Source of the DNA: Wujia chipingensis | Lineage (GTDB): Bacteria; Bacillota; Clostridia; Lachnospirales; Lachnospiraceae | Assembly (NCBI RefSeq): GCF_014337155.1 | Contig: NZ_CP060632.1 | Location: 186,001-250,000 of the forward strand | Direction of reading: 5' to 3' | Length of the DNA: 64,000 bases | Shown here: piece by piece, positions 53,920 to 62,874 of the stretch | Layout: every line of letters begins with the position of its first letter | Position numbering within the stretch: the stretch's first letter is position 1 | Made by a program: the position numbers and the translations under genes | The notes under the pieces: generated by a model | The model's database searches: none | What the model was told of the DNA's origin: nothing | What the model saw: the letters and a program-made list of their open reading frames with translations, nothing else

Positions 53920-54857
53920 AGAAGTTATCATTTGTAATACCGTGTTATTGTTCAGAAAAAAGTATAAAAAAAGTTGTTGATGATATTATTAAAACAGTAG
54001 AGAATGATGGTAGATACACTTATGAGATAATTTGTGTAAATGATTGTTCCAAGGATGATACATATAGTGTGTTAGTTGATCTTGCACATAATTCTAAAGT
54101 AAAAGTGTTGAATATGGCGAAAAATTTTGGACAACATAGCGCACTGATGGCAGGATTTAATGAAGTAACAGGGGATATTGTTGTGTGTTTGGATGATGAT
54201 GGACAGAATCCTCCATCTGAAATGTTTCGATTGATAGACAAACTGGAAGAGGGATATGATTTAGTATCTGCAAGGTATAAAGAAAAAAAAAGCACATTGT
54301 TTCGTAAGATTGGAAGTAAAGTTAGTTTTTTTATGTCTACACATTTGGTTGGTATGCCAAAGGGAATTGAATTAAACAGTTATTGTGTATGTCAGCGGTT
54401 TGTGATTGATGAGGTTGTAAAATATAAGAATGCATATCCATTTGTGCATGGATTAATGTTAAGGGCTACGAGGAATGTAGCAAATGTATACATTGATCAT
54501 CAGGATAGAAGTTATGGACAGTCAGGTTATACATTAAAAAAGCTATTAGGTTTATGGATGAATGGATTTACAGCTTTCTCTGAAAAGCCTTTGCGATTAG
54601 CTACTTATGTAGGTGTAGTAAATATTTTCATTGCGTTGTTGTGTAGTATTATCTTGATTATACAATTTGCAATGGGCATTTTGTTGAACTATTCGTTATT
54701 TATTGCGATAAACGTGGTATTATTCCTCACGGGAGAGCTTATGTTTTTTGTTGGGCTTTTGGGTGAGTATATAGGGAGAATGTATATATGTATAAATAAT
54801 GCACCGCAATACGTAATTAAAGAAAAAATAAATATAGAAAATAAAGAGGAGGAATAG
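53916..54857 (+). CDS. GtrB/ArnC-like polyprenyl-phosphate glycosyltransferase
   Basis: This GT2 enzyme resembles DPM1/GtrB: LSFVIPCYCSEKSIKKVVDD, EIICVNDCSKDDTY, VLNMAKNFGQHSALMAGFNE and LDDDGQNPPSEM with the metal motif. Two membrane segments follow near 235-255 and 265-290. It would charge polyprenyl phosphate with a sugar for use outside. The partner may be the GT-C-like protein two genes upstream. Overlap ATGA with the acyltransferase before it. Confidence 0.92.
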   Translation: MKKLSFVIPCYCSEKSIKKVVDDIIKTVENDGRYTYEIICVNDCSKDDTYSVLVDLAHNSKVKVLNMAKNFGQHSALMAGFNEVTGDIVVCLDDDGQNPPSEMFRLIDKLEEGYDLVSARYKEKKSTLFRKIGSKVSFFMSTHLVGMPKGIELNSYCVCQRFVIDEVVKYKNAYPFVHGLMLRATRNVANVYIDHQDRSYGQSGYTLKKLLGLWMNGFTAFSEKPLRLATYVGVVNIFIALLCSIILIIQFAMGILLNYSLFIAINVVLFLTGELMFFVGLLGEYIGRMYICINNAPQYVIKEKINIENKEEE

Positions 54858-54863
54858 GTTGAC

Positions 54864-56054
54864 ATGGCAAAGAAAAGGGTATTGGTCTTAAATGGAAGTT
54901 TCTGCGAAGCTCCAATTATAAAGAAAGCAAAAGAAATGGGAATGTATGTTATTACGACTGGAAATGCTCCAAATTTGATAGGACATCAGTATGCAGATGA
55001 ATATATTCCAGCGGATTATTCAGATAAAGAAAAGGTGTTGCAGATTGTAAAAGACAATGATATAGAGGGTGTTATTAGTTGCGCGAATGATTTTGGTGTT
55101 CTTACAGCAGCGTATGTTGCAGAACAGATGGGTTGGCCAGGACATGATAAATATGAGATTGCAAAATTGTTACATCACAAAAATCTGTTCAAACAATATG
55201 TGTACAAACATAATATACCGGCTCCGCATTCATATTGTCCAGAAGATAAGGCGGATGCTTTAAATTATATTAAGCAAATAGAATATCCAATTATTGTCAA
55301 AGCGAATGACTTGACGGGAGGAAAGGGAATCAGACGTGCCAATACATATGAAGAAGCTGTAGAAGCTGTAGATTATTCATATGAAAAATCGAGAGATAAG
55401 CATATTGTTATTGAACCGTTTGTGATAGGAACACAGCATACATATGTAACATTTCTTATTAATAAAAAAGTATATGTTTCAACAAGTTGTAATTGTTATT
55501 CCCCTATAAACCCATATTTAATTCAGTCTGAGACACTACCAGCGGATTGTATAGAGAGGGTGGAGCCTGAATTAAAGATGATTATAGAAAATATGGCTGA
55601 AGATTTAAATTTGGTAGATGGAATCATAGCGTTACAATATATCATGAAAGACGGAAAACCATACATTATTGAAACAATGCGGCGGGCTTTTGGAAATCAG
55701 TTTTTAATGTTGGCGGATAAAACGACAGGGTTTCCATGGGAAGAGGCGTATATAAAGGCTGCGTTGGGTGAATCCTGTGATAGACTGGAATTTACAGATA
55801 TAGAGTATAAGTATTGCGGACATCATGGTATAATGGCTCCTCATAATGGAAAGATAAGGAGATATGAAATCGATAATAGTATAAGTCCCCATATTTTTAA
55901 GAAAATAGATATGTTGGGTGAGAATGGGGCAATAAATGATTACCTCAACGAACGAATTGCATATATTTATTATCAATATGAAAATAAAGAAGAAATGATA
56001 AATGCGGTAAAAAATTATAATAATAACATTAAGGTTATATTTGCAGATGAGTAG
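54864..56054 (+). CDS. ATP-grasp ligase
   Basis: The 396-residue protein has the plan of PurK/PurT/CarB-like ATP-grasp enzymes: KRVLVLNGSFCEAPIIKKAK at the N-terminus, PIIVKANDLTGGKGIRRA with the ATP-binding lysine and glycine loop, IVIEPFVIGTQHTYVT, and DGKPYIIETMRRAFGNQF with metal-binding Glu and Asn. It forms an acyl phosphate from a carboxylate and couples it to an amine or thiol. In this operon it might attach an amino acid or keto acid to the amino sugar made by WecE; that is inference. Start has GGAGGAATAGG. Confidence 0.88.
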   Translation: MAKKRVLVLNGSFCEAPIIKKAKEMGMYVITTGNAPNLIGHQYADEYIPADYSDKEKVLQIVKDNDIEGVISCANDFGVLTAAYVAEQMGWPGHDKYEIAKLLHHKNLFKQYVYKHNIPAPHSYCPEDKADALNYIKQIEYPIIVKANDLTGGKGIRRANTYEEAVEAVDYSYEKSRDKHIVIEPFVIGTQHTYVTFLINKKVYVSTSCNCYSPINPYLIQSETLPADCIERVEPELKMIIENMAEDLNLVDGIIALQYIMKDGKPYIIETMRRAFGNQFLMLADKTTGFPWEEAYIKAALGESCDRLEFTDIEYKYCGHHGIMAPHNGKIRRYEIDNSISPHIFKKIDMLGENGAINDYLNERIAYIYYQYENKEEMINAVKNYNNNIKVIFADE

Positions 56055-56072
56055 TTAAATGGAGAGATAATA

Positions 56073-56738
56073 ATGAGAAAAGTATTAATAACTGGTGCAT
56101 CTCGAGGAATAGGCAAAGCAATTGCCGAGAAATTCAAGGAAGAAGGCTATATATTGGTGTGCCCAACAAGGAAGGAGATGGATTTAAGTGATCCTAGATC
56201 AGTTGAGGTGTATATAGCTAACCATAAAGATGAATATTTTGATGTAATCGTTAACAATGCAGGTGTTAATGAGATTAATGAAATAACACAGATAAAAGAT
56301 GACGAATTAACACAGATGATGCAGATTAACTTAATTTCACCTATTAGATTGCTTAGGGGTTTTGTAGGTAAGATGAAAGAAAAAAGATATGGACGTATTG
56401 TAAATATTGGTTCAATATGGGCAACTGTTTCTAAGGGAGGGCGATGTGTATATAGTGCAACAAAGAATGGAGTACATGGAGTTACAAATACATTGGCAGT
56501 AGAATTGGCACCATACAATATTCTTGTTAACACAGTATGCCCGGGGTTTACATTGACAGAATTAACATATAAAAATAATACATTAGAGCAGATTGAAAGT
56601 ATCAATAAGGATATTCCAATGGGTCGAATGGCAGAACCTAGAGAAATGGCGGAGGTAGTTTATTTTTTATGTAGTGATAAAAACACATATTTGACGGGAC
56701 AAAAAATAACTATAGATGGAGGATATTCAGAAAAATGA
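56073..56738 (+). CDS. Short-chain dehydrogenase/reductase
   Basis: A classical FabG-like SDR of 221 residues: VLITGASRGIGKAIAE for the cofactor, IVNNAGVNEINE, IVNIGSIWATVS, and the catalytic YSATKNG, with VCPGFTLTEL and ITIDGGYSEK at the end. The lack of an acidic residue after beta-strand 2 is hard to judge, so NADPH or NADH is uncertain. It overlaps the cyclase gene by four bases (56735-56738), suggesting it acts on the cyclase's ketone product. Confidence 0.92.
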   Translation: MRKVLITGASRGIGKAIAEKFKEEGYILVCPTRKEMDLSDPRSVEVYIANHKDEYFDVIVNNAGVNEINEITQIKDDELTQMMQINLISPIRLLRGFVGKMKEKRYGRIVNIGSIWATVSKGGRCVYSATKNGVHGVTNTLAVELAPYNILVNTVCPGFTLTELTYKNNTLEQIESINKDIPMGRMAEPREMAEVVYFLCSDKNTYLTGQKITIDGGYSEK

Positions 56739-57799
56739 TTATTAAGGCAAGTTCGAAAGATTATGAAGTAACAGTAAATAATAATTTTGATGTTATAGAG
56801 AAGCTTCAAATTGATAAAGATACATATGTGGTAATTGATAAAAAGCTATATAATATATATGTCGAAAGATTATTTAATAAAATTCCAAAAGATCAATTTT
56901 ATATTTTTGAATCAATTGAGGAAAATAAGACAATTGAGTCTGCATTACAAATATGTGAAATTATGACGAATATTCCAGCTAAGAGAAATGCAAAGTTAAT
57001 TTCTTTTGGTGGGGGAATTGTGCAAGATGTTACAGGTTTTGTAGCGAATGTATTATATAGAGGAATACATTGGACTTTTTATCCAACAACGCTTCTTGCG
57101 GCGTGTGATAGTTGTATAGGGGGAAAAACATCATTAAATTATAAAAAATTTAAAAATCTTTTGGGAACTTTTTATCCGCCGGATCAGATTCAAATATGTA
57201 CACCATTCTTTAAAAGTTTGTCGGAAAAGGATTTTGAGAGTGGTTTAGGAGAAGTTGTAAAATTTAATGTTATGTATGGTGAAAAGGGAATAAAAAAGGT
57301 TGAAGAAAATATCAATTTGCTTTTGGCAAGAGATGAAAAAACATTAGAAGAGTTTGTGTATAATTCATTAGCCTTTAAGAAAGCGTTTATAGAGCAAGAT
57401 GAGTTTGACAGAGGAATTCGAATACATTTGAATTATGCCCATACATTTGGACATGCATTTGAAACAATGAGTAATTATGTAATTCCACATGGAACAGCAG
57501 TTGCCATGGGAATGATTGTGGCAAACCGGATATCGTTAAAGCGTGGATGGTTAAAGGAGTCAATAGTAAATAGAATAGAAAATGTAATATGGAAAATTAT
57601 ACATGTAGATATCCAGAGTATACCTATGAATATGGATGTAATAATGGCGGCAATAAGAAAGGATAAAAAACAAACAAGTACAGATCTTACAGCAGTATTA
57701 ATGAAACCAGATATGAGCTTGTTGGTTGTACATGATGTAAAAACATCAGAAATAAAAACGGCAATAACATATCTTTTTGATAACCTTAGGAGAAAATAA
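56735..57799 (+). CDS. 3-dehydroquinate-synthase-like sugar phosphate cyclase
   Basis: The 354-residue protein keeps the active-site features of 3-dehydroquinate synthases: ISFGGGIVQDVTGFVANV for NAD, YPTTLLAACDSCIGGKTSLN, GLGEVVKFNVMYG with the zinc glutamate, and NYAHTFGHAFE plus IPHGTAVAMGM with the zinc histidines; IRKDKKQTSTDLTAVLM carries the last basic residues. The surroundings are glycan genes, not the shikimate pathway, and it is between an SDR and a KdsC-like phosphatase. It may therefore cyclise a sugar phosphate or keto acid other than DAHP to a carbocycle for the glycan. Confidence 0.87.
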   Translation: MIIKASSKDYEVTVNNNFDVIEKLQIDKDTYVVIDKKLYNIYVERLFNKIPKDQFYIFESIEENKTIESALQICEIMTNIPAKRNAKLISFGGGIVQDVTGFVANVLYRGIHWTFYPTTLLAACDSCIGGKTSLNYKKFKNLLGTFYPPDQIQICTPFFKSLSEKDFESGLGEVVKFNVMYGEKGIKKVEENINLLLARDEKTLEEFVYNSLAFKKAFIEQDEFDRGIRIHLNYAHTFGHAFETMSNYVIPHGTAVAMGMIVANRISLKRGWLKESIVNRIENVIWKIIHVDIQSIPMNMDVIMAAIRKDKKQTSTDLTAVLMKPDMSLLVVHDVKTSEIKTAITYLFDNLRRK

Positions 57800-58368
57800 T
57801 GTATACATCTTATTATATGAATGGTAATTTAAAAATTCCCAATATTCAGTCAAATGCGTTATCTACTATTAAGTATATGGTTATTGATATAGATGGAACG
57901 TTAACGGATGGAGGGATTTATTATGATGAACAGGGGAATGAATTTAAAAAGTTTAATACAAAGGATGCTGCTGGTTTTTTTACAGCAAAAGCATGTGGGA
58001 TTTTTACAGTTGTAATTACGGGACGAAGGTGCCAAGCTACGGAACGTCGAATGAAGGAAATGCAAGTAGATTTATTAGAACAGGGGATTGTTGATAAGGT
58101 AGGCTATTTGAAAAAATTTATTGGCGATAGAAAGATTAATTTTAATGAATTGGCGTATATGGGGGATGATCTTAATGATTATATGGGGATGGAACTAGCT
58201 GGATTTAAAGCATGTCCAAGTGACGCTGCTGATGAAATAAAAGAAATAGTAGACTATATTTCAACGAAAAAAGGTGGGGAAGGCGCATTTCGTGATGTTA
58301 TGCAATATATCCTAAGGCAAAGAGGACAATGGGAACAAGCATATAAAAATTGTTATCATATTATCTAA
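57799..58368 (+). CDS. KdsC-like HAD-family phosphatase
   Basis: A C0-type HAD phosphatase of 189 residues: MVIDIDGTLTDGGIYYDEQG with the nucleophile DxD, FFTAKACGIFTVVITGRR, and YMGDDLNDYMGMELAGFKAC with the C-terminal acidic residues. KdsC and N-acylneuraminate 9-phosphatase act on keto-acid sugar phosphates, which fits an operon with an aldolase. Its ATG shares the last A of the preceding stop (TAATG). Confidence 0.9.
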   Translation: MYTSYYMNGNLKIPNIQSNALSTIKYMVIDIDGTLTDGGIYYDEQGNEFKKFNTKDAAGFFTAKACGIFTVVITGRRCQATERRMKEMQVDLLEQGIVDKVGYLKKFIGDRKINFNELAYMGDDLNDYMGMELAGFKACPSDAADEIKEIVDYISTKKGGEGAFRDVMQYILRQRGQWEQAYKNCYHII

Positions 58369-58386
58369 ATGTAAGAGGAAATGTAG

Positions 58387-59277
58387 ATGAAAGTTTTAAT
58401 CACAGGATCAAACGGATTTATAGGCGGACATGTTTGTAAATATCTGAAAGAAAAAGGTGAATATGTCATTGGTTTAGGGCGTAGAGAAAAGTCTGTACCA
58501 GAAGTTGATGAGTACATTTGTTGTGATATGGATTCAGAAGCGATAGATGGAATTATGGCATCTGTTAAAGTGGATAAGATTGATGCTATTATCCATTTGG
58601 CAGCGGATATGCGTAAAGAACCTTATAATGTGGAAGTTGTTGCACATAATTGTGTAGGAACTCAGAGACTGCTTGAATTTGCGGAACGAGAACATATCGG
58701 AGTATTTTTACAATTGTCAAGTTTACCGGTCATTGGAAAACCAGAGGAGCATCCGATTACAGAGAAACATTCTTTGAAACCGCCTACAGTGTATCATGCA
58801 ACGAAAATTGCAGAAGAATTACTTGCAAATTATGCAGATTATATGCATGGGGTGAGAACAGCTAGTTTTCGAATATCTGCTCCAGTAGGACCGGGTGTGA
58901 ATCCGAAGACAATATTCCCGACATTTGTAACAAAAGCAAAGAACGGAGAAGACTTGATACTGTCGGGAAAGGGAAGTCGGGTTCAGACGTATGTACATGT
59001 TCGGGATATTGCAAAGGCTTTATATCTTGCGTTATATAGTGGGAAGGCGCATGGAATATACAATCTTTCAAGTTATAATGCGGTATCAAATAAGCAATTG
59101 GCTGAATTGTGTGTAAAGTTGTTAGAGTCTGATTCCAGGATAATATTTAGTGGAAAAGAAGATTTTATGGATGATTATATTTGGGATGTATCTTTAGAAC
59201 ATATAAAAGAAGATATTGGATATGAACCGGAGATTTTGATAGAAGAAGCGATTTTAGAGTATGCAAACATGGCTTAA
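58387..59277 (+). CDS. NAD-dependent epimerase/dehydratase
   Basis: An extended SDR of 296 residues: VLITGSNGFIGGHVCKYL for NAD, AIIHLAADMRKEPYN, LSSLPVIGKPEE, catalytic YHATK, and a UDP/dTDP-sugar-binding half with GKGSRVQTYVHVRDIAKALY. It probably changes the configuration or oxidation state at C4 of a nucleotide sugar. It is the last gene of the operon; the 117 bases after it lead to rfbA without an obvious terminator. Confidence 0.88.
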   Translation: MKVLITGSNGFIGGHVCKYLKEKGEYVIGLGRREKSVPEVDEYICCDMDSEAIDGIMASVKVDKIDAIIHLAADMRKEPYNVEVVAHNCVGTQRLLEFAEREHIGVFLQLSSLPVIGKPEEHPITEKHSLKPPTVYHATKIAEELLANYADYMHGVRTASFRISAPVGPGVNPKTIFPTFVTKAKNGEDLILSGKGSRVQTYVHVRDIAKALYLALYSGKAHGIYNLSSYNAVSNKQLAELCVKLLESDSRIIFSGKEDFMDDYIWDVSLEHIKEDIGYEPEILIEEAILEYANMA

Positions 59278-59394
59278 AAAGTATAGAAGGTTATAGTGAA
59301 GAAATAACATGGATTGAATATAACTTAATTTTGAATAGAGCTTAAATAGACAGGTTTAATTATAATAAATTGTATCGTAAAGGAGAAAAAGCTT

Positions 59395-60291
59395 ATGAAG
59401 GGAATTATTTTAGCCGGAGGTTCCGGTACACGTTTATATCCATTGACCAGAGTAACATCAAAGCAGTTGCTCCCGATTTATGACAAGCCTATGATTTATT
59501 ATCCGATGTCTGTACTTATGAATGCTGGGATTCGGGATATTCTGATTATTTCAACGCCGGCAGATACACCACGTTTTGAGGAACTGCTGGGAGATGGACA
59601 CCAGTTTGGTGTGAATCTGACTTATGCAGTGCAGCCATCACCAGATGGACTGGCGCAGGCGTTTATCATTGGTGCGGATTTCATTGGTGATGATTCTGTG
59701 GCAATGGTATTGGGCGATAATATTTTTGCTGGACATGGTTTGAAGAAGCGCCTGAAAGCGGCTGTGGAGAATGCAGAGAGCGGAAAAGGAGCTACCGTAT
59801 TTGGTTATTATGTAGATGATCCGGAGCGTTTTGGTATTGTAGAGTTTGATCAGGATGGAAAGGCAATTTCGATTGAAGAGAAGCCTGCACAGCCGAAGAG
59901 TAATTATTGTGTAACCGGTCTTTACTTCTATGATAATCATGTTGTAGAGTATGCGAAGAAGCTGAAGCCGTCTGCACGTGGAGAGCTGGAGATTACCGAT
60001 TTGAACCGGATTTATCTGGAGAAGGGAAATCTGAATGTAGAATTGCTTGGACAGGGCTTCACATGGCTGGATACAGGTACACATGAGAGCCTGGTTGATG
60101 CAACGAACTTTGTGAAGACGATGGAGACGCATCAGCATCGCAAGATTGCGTGTCTGGAAGAAATCGCATATCTGAATGGCTGGATCAGCAAGGAAGAGGT
60201 ACTGGAAGTGTACGAGCTTCTGAAGAAGAATCAGTATGGACAGTACTTGAAAGATGTTTTGGATGGAAAATATCTGGATGCGTTGAGATAA
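59395..60291 (+). CDS. rfbA: Glucose-1-phosphate thymidylyltransferase, copy 1
   Basis: The 298-residue protein is a standard Rml[21 protein letters not shown] with the signature, [32 protein letters not shown], and [14 protein letters not shown]. It makes dTDP-glucose, precursor of dTDP-rhamnose and dTDP-Fuc4N. A second copy at 62875 differs at only two residues. Good AAAGGAGA site. A hairpin after its stop (60305-60349) ends the transcript. Confidence 0.97.
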   Translation: MKGIILAGGSGTRLYPLTRVTSKQLLPIYDKPMIYYPMSVLMNAGIRDILIISTPADTPRFEELLGDGHQFGVNLTYAVQPSPDGLAQAFIIGADFIGDDSVAMVLGDNIFAGHGLKKRLKAAVENAESGKGATVFGYYVDDPERFGIVEFDQDGKAISIEEKPAQPKSNYCVTGLYFYDNHVVEYAKKLKPSARGELEITDLNRIYLEKGNLNVELLGQGFTWLDTGTHESLVDATNFVKTMETHQHRKIACLEEIAYLNGWISKEEVLEVYELLKKNQYGQYLKDVLDGKYLDALR

Positions 60292-60304
60292 GTTGATGAA
60301 TTAT

Positions 60305-60349
60305 AAAAAGAAAAGATCTGGTGCTTTATGCGTCGGATCTTTTCTTTTT
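60305..60349. terminator. Bidirectional terminator between rfbA copy 1 and the minus-strand flippase
   Basis: The 14-bp perfect stem AAAAAGAAAAGATC / GATCTTTTCTTTTT surrounds a 17-base loop that contains the stop codon of the convergent gene. The A- and T-rich outer arms can supply the U-run in both directions. Confidence 0.85.
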
Positions 60350-61594
60350 GAATCCAATCATCATCATGATTGCGAAGATAATACATAAAAGGATCATAAG
60401 CAGAAGATAGAGAACAGAGGCTCCCATAACAGCATATTTCCGCACAAAGATTGGGGATAGAATATATGCACAAACTGCTACGATACCATATCCAATTGCC
60501 TGACTGTTCTGAATCCGAATGATAGTCATGATTGTGACGAATAACCCGGATAAAGCAAGGAAGCCACCGCCCAATAATAACACAAGCAACTCTGTTTTGT
60601 ATGGTGCAAGATCTGTGTTATATAGCATGGATAATACCGGTACTCCAAGAACGAAAGCTCCTGCCTCGCAGACAATAGTAATAATTCCAATGATTAAAAT
60701 CTGTATCCAAAATAATCGAAAGAAATCTTTATTTTGTCGTTCTTTCCACATCATAGACATTCTTGCAATCATCGGACTGAATATAAAGTTGTTCAGCAAT
60801 CCAATCACAAATACCGGCATGGCTATAAAACCATAGCATGCCTGCATTTCGTCGCTGAGTAAACTGTCAATCGCATATTTGGGTGCATTTCCAATATAAA
60901 AGGCGAGGAAACAGCCTAAAAACAGGGGAAAACAAACGCGTAACAATTCCCAGACTTTTCCTTTGTGGACAGATTCTTCTTTTCGGAAAGCTGGGTAAGT
61001 AAGTGTCACAAACATTATTAAAAGTAATGTGGTAAATACAGTTGCGATCATCAGAGACATTAGCTGATCACGTAGGAATATCAGTCCCAACCCAAATACC
61101 AGTATGGTTAATATCATACGTAGAGTTAACATTTTTCCGGCTACATCAAGCCGGTTTTCTTGCTGGTAATACCCCAGATAGGCGTCTTCGATAGAATCAA
61201 CAATCTTAAACAGACACATCCATATGATGATCCATGTTTTGTTCATACTATAATCATTTTTGCTTGTGGCGATTACGACGTAAATGAGTGAAACAATCAA
61301 CATTAATAGAGTTGTAATAATACGGGAGGTATTATATTCTTTGAAGTTAAACTGGCGCTTGACGTCGGACACTTGGAAATTACGCATGCCGTATTTACCA
61401 ATATTCAGGAAGAGATTAGCACTTGCATAGGCGAGTGTAAATACCCCTGCCTCATATAGATTTAATGTACGGGTAATAATCATCAGCATGATAACAGACT
61501 GAAACGCCATGAGCATGCTTCCTGCCATATTCCAGATGAAACTGGATTTGTTAATATTTTTACTATTTAATAGGAAGTGTTTTAATTTATTCAT
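60326..61594 (-). CDS. Second Wzx/MVF-type flippase
   Basis: About 12 membrane segments and 422 residues. It begins MNKLKHFLLNSKNINKSSF and continues with FIWNMAGSMLMAFQSVIM and TLNLYEAGVFTLAYASANLF, the Wzx-like pattern. The ATG at 61594 has AGAGGT six bases upstream; a longer frame to 61621 exists. It differs clearly from the Wzx at 43855, so the locus has two flippases. It lies on the minus strand between the two rfbA copies. Confidence 0.88.
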   Translation of the reverse strand: MNKLKHFLLNSKNINKSSFIWNMAGSMLMAFQSVIMLMIITRTLNLYEAGVFTLAYASANLFLNIGKYGMRNFQVSDVKRQFNFKEYNTSRIITTLLMLIVSLIYVVIATSKNDYSMNKTWIIIWMCLFKIVDSIEDAYLGYYQQENRLDVAGKMLTLRMILTILVFGLGLIFLRDQLMSLMIATVFTTLLLIMFVTLTYPAFRKEESVHKGKVWELLRVCFPLFLGCFLAFYIGNAPKYAIDSLLSDEMQACYGFIAMPVFVIGLLNNFIFSPMIARMSMMWKERQNKDFFRLFWIQILIIGIITIVCEAGAFVLGVPVLSMLYNTDLAPYKTELLVLLLGGGFLALSGLFVTIMTIIRIQNSQAIGYGIVAVCAYILSPIFVRKYAVMGASVLYLLLMILLCIIFAIMMMIGFKKKRSDA

Positions 61595-61625
61595 GTTGTT
61601 ACCTCTATCGTATAATATCAATAAT

Positions 61626-61677
61626 ATTGTACCATGTCACAATGAACCTTGCAATTATAATGCCAAGATGATAAAGT
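61626..61677. promoter_or_regulatory. Divergent overlapping promoters sharing one -35 box
   Basis: TTGCAA at 61649-61654 is its own reverse complement. To the left, 17 bases away, TACAAT on the minus strand (61626-61631) serves the flippase; to the right, 17 bases away, TAAAGT (61672-61677) serves the MBL gene. The two units may therefore compete for RNA polymerase. Confidence 0.6.
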
Positions 61678-61728
61678 GGAATTTAAGGGTGTGAAGGAAG
61701 AAATATTAATCTAAGGATATTGTGAACT

Positions 61729-62637
61729 ATGAATAGAAGAATCGTAATTTTTGCTTTGCTATGTGTATTAGCGCTGGGAGGTATTTCCGCAGCGGTTCAT
61801 ATGCATAATAAAACAGGAAATCAAGAGAAAATGAATACCGATGGATGCATAATCACACAATATTCAGATGCGACGGGAAGACAGGCGAATTGTTATACAA
61901 TTACGAACAGTGGACATTTGATTATTATAGATGGTGGATGGGCTGAGAATGCCCCGGCATTAAGAAAGGTTATTGCCCAGAATGGGAATCATGTTGATGC
62001 ATGGTTTATCTCTCATACACATAGTGATCACGTTGGTGCATTTAATGTGATTTATGCGGATCCACAGGGAGTGACTATAGATAAGATATATGATAATGGC
62101 TACGATTACGAATTTATTAAGGAAGCGGGGGAACCGTATGACAGTATGGGATTGGAACCTCTGGAGACATTTCATAATCTAACAAAGGATGCAGATAATA
62201 TTATTCATTTGAGAAGAGATGAGGAGCTTGAAGTGTGCGGTCTGCGGATCCATGTGTATAATGCGTTTGATGATATTGTGAAGCAGAATGTTGGTCCGGA
62301 TTTGGATTATCAGAATGATGGTTCTTTGTGCATGAAAATTACGAATCAGGATGAAAGTTTTTTGTATACAGGTGATGTCAAGGCCGACATGAATAAATAT
62401 TTGTTTGAGACATATGGAGACGAGCTGACGGGCGATTATGTTCAGTTGAGCCATCATGGAAATTGGGGATTTGGGACGGAAGATTATGACAGAATGAATG
62501 CAAAAGCTTACTTCGCAGATATCACTCCGGAATTTTATGAGTCTCACCCGATTGGAGAACTTCACCAGCATTTGGTTGATGAGGGAAAACAATATTATGA
62601 TTATGGAACCGCACCGAATTCGGTGGAGTTGAAATAA
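61729..62637 (+). CDS. Secreted MBL-fold (ComEC/Rec2-like) hydrolase
   Basis: A signal peptide or membrane anchor (about 5-23) is followed by a metallo-beta-lactamase domain: ANCYTITNSGHLIIIDGG, WFISHTHSDHVGAF with the full HxHxDH metal site, FLYTGDVKADMN with the metal aspartate, and QLSHHGNWGF with another histidine. It resembles the MBL domain of ComEC and related exoenzymes, which act on phosphodiesters. In this locus it might cleave phosphodiester-linked glycan or process teichoic-acid-like chains; that is inference. Its inactive relative is at 34310. Confidence 0.87.
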   Translation: MNRRIVIFALLCVLALGGISAAVHMHNKTGNQEKMNTDGCIITQYSDATGRQANCYTITNSGHLIIIDGGWAENAPALRKVIAQNGNHVDAWFISHTHSDHVGAFNVIYADPQGVTIDKIYDNGYDYEFIKEAGEPYDSMGLEPLETFHNLTKDADNIIHLRRDEELEVCGLRIHVYNAFDDIVKQNVGPDLDYQNDGSLCMKITNQDESFLYTGDVKADMNKYLFETYGDELTGDYVQLSHHGNWGFGTEDYDRMNAKAYFADITPEFYESHPIGELHQHLVDEGKQYYDYGTAPNSVELK

Positions 62638-62653
62638 GAAACGAAAAATACTA

Positions 62654-62742
62654 TTGACTCTAGTAATCGCCTGCGTTACACTTAAAGTGTATTGCAGTCT
62701 AGTTACTAAAATTTGACAGATGTTTGATAGTTTATATATGAT
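62654..62742 (+). promoter_or_regulatory. Two promoter-like sites and a dyad before rfbA copy 2
   Basis: TTGACT (62654) with TACACT (62677) at 17 bases, and TTGACA (62713) with TATGAT (62737) at 18 bases, face rfbA copy 2. Between them is CACTTAAAGTG, an inverted repeat, with CTAGTAA and TTACTA outside it. Confidence 0.5.
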
Positions 62743-62748
62743 ATGCTT

Positions 62749-62787
62749 ATAGGTGTCTTCTGTATTTCTTGGAAGACACCTATTTTT
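62749..62787 (+). terminator. Intrinsic terminator upstream of rfbA copy 2
   Basis: ATAGGTGTCTTC pairs perfectly with GAAGACACCTAT around an 11-base loop, with TTTTT after it. It ends transcripts from the MBL gene or the short leader from the promoters just upstream. Confidence 0.85.
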
Positions 62788-62874
62788 GCAGAGGGATTAT
62801 ATGAATATTATCCATGAGAGATTAAACAATTTGTTAATGATATAAGTCAAATTAATAAAAAGGAGAATTAATTT

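Noticed and set aside
56735..57799. Housekeeping aroB of the shikimate pathway
   Set aside because: It overlaps a sugar-type SDR and phosphatase, lies in a polysaccharide operon, and no other aro genes are adjacent. Not fully excluded, so given as a test in the findings.
57841..58320. KdsC-like phosphatase as evidence for Kdo and lipopolysaccharide
   Set aside because: No other Kdo or lipid A genes are present, and the rest of the window is Gram-positive in character.
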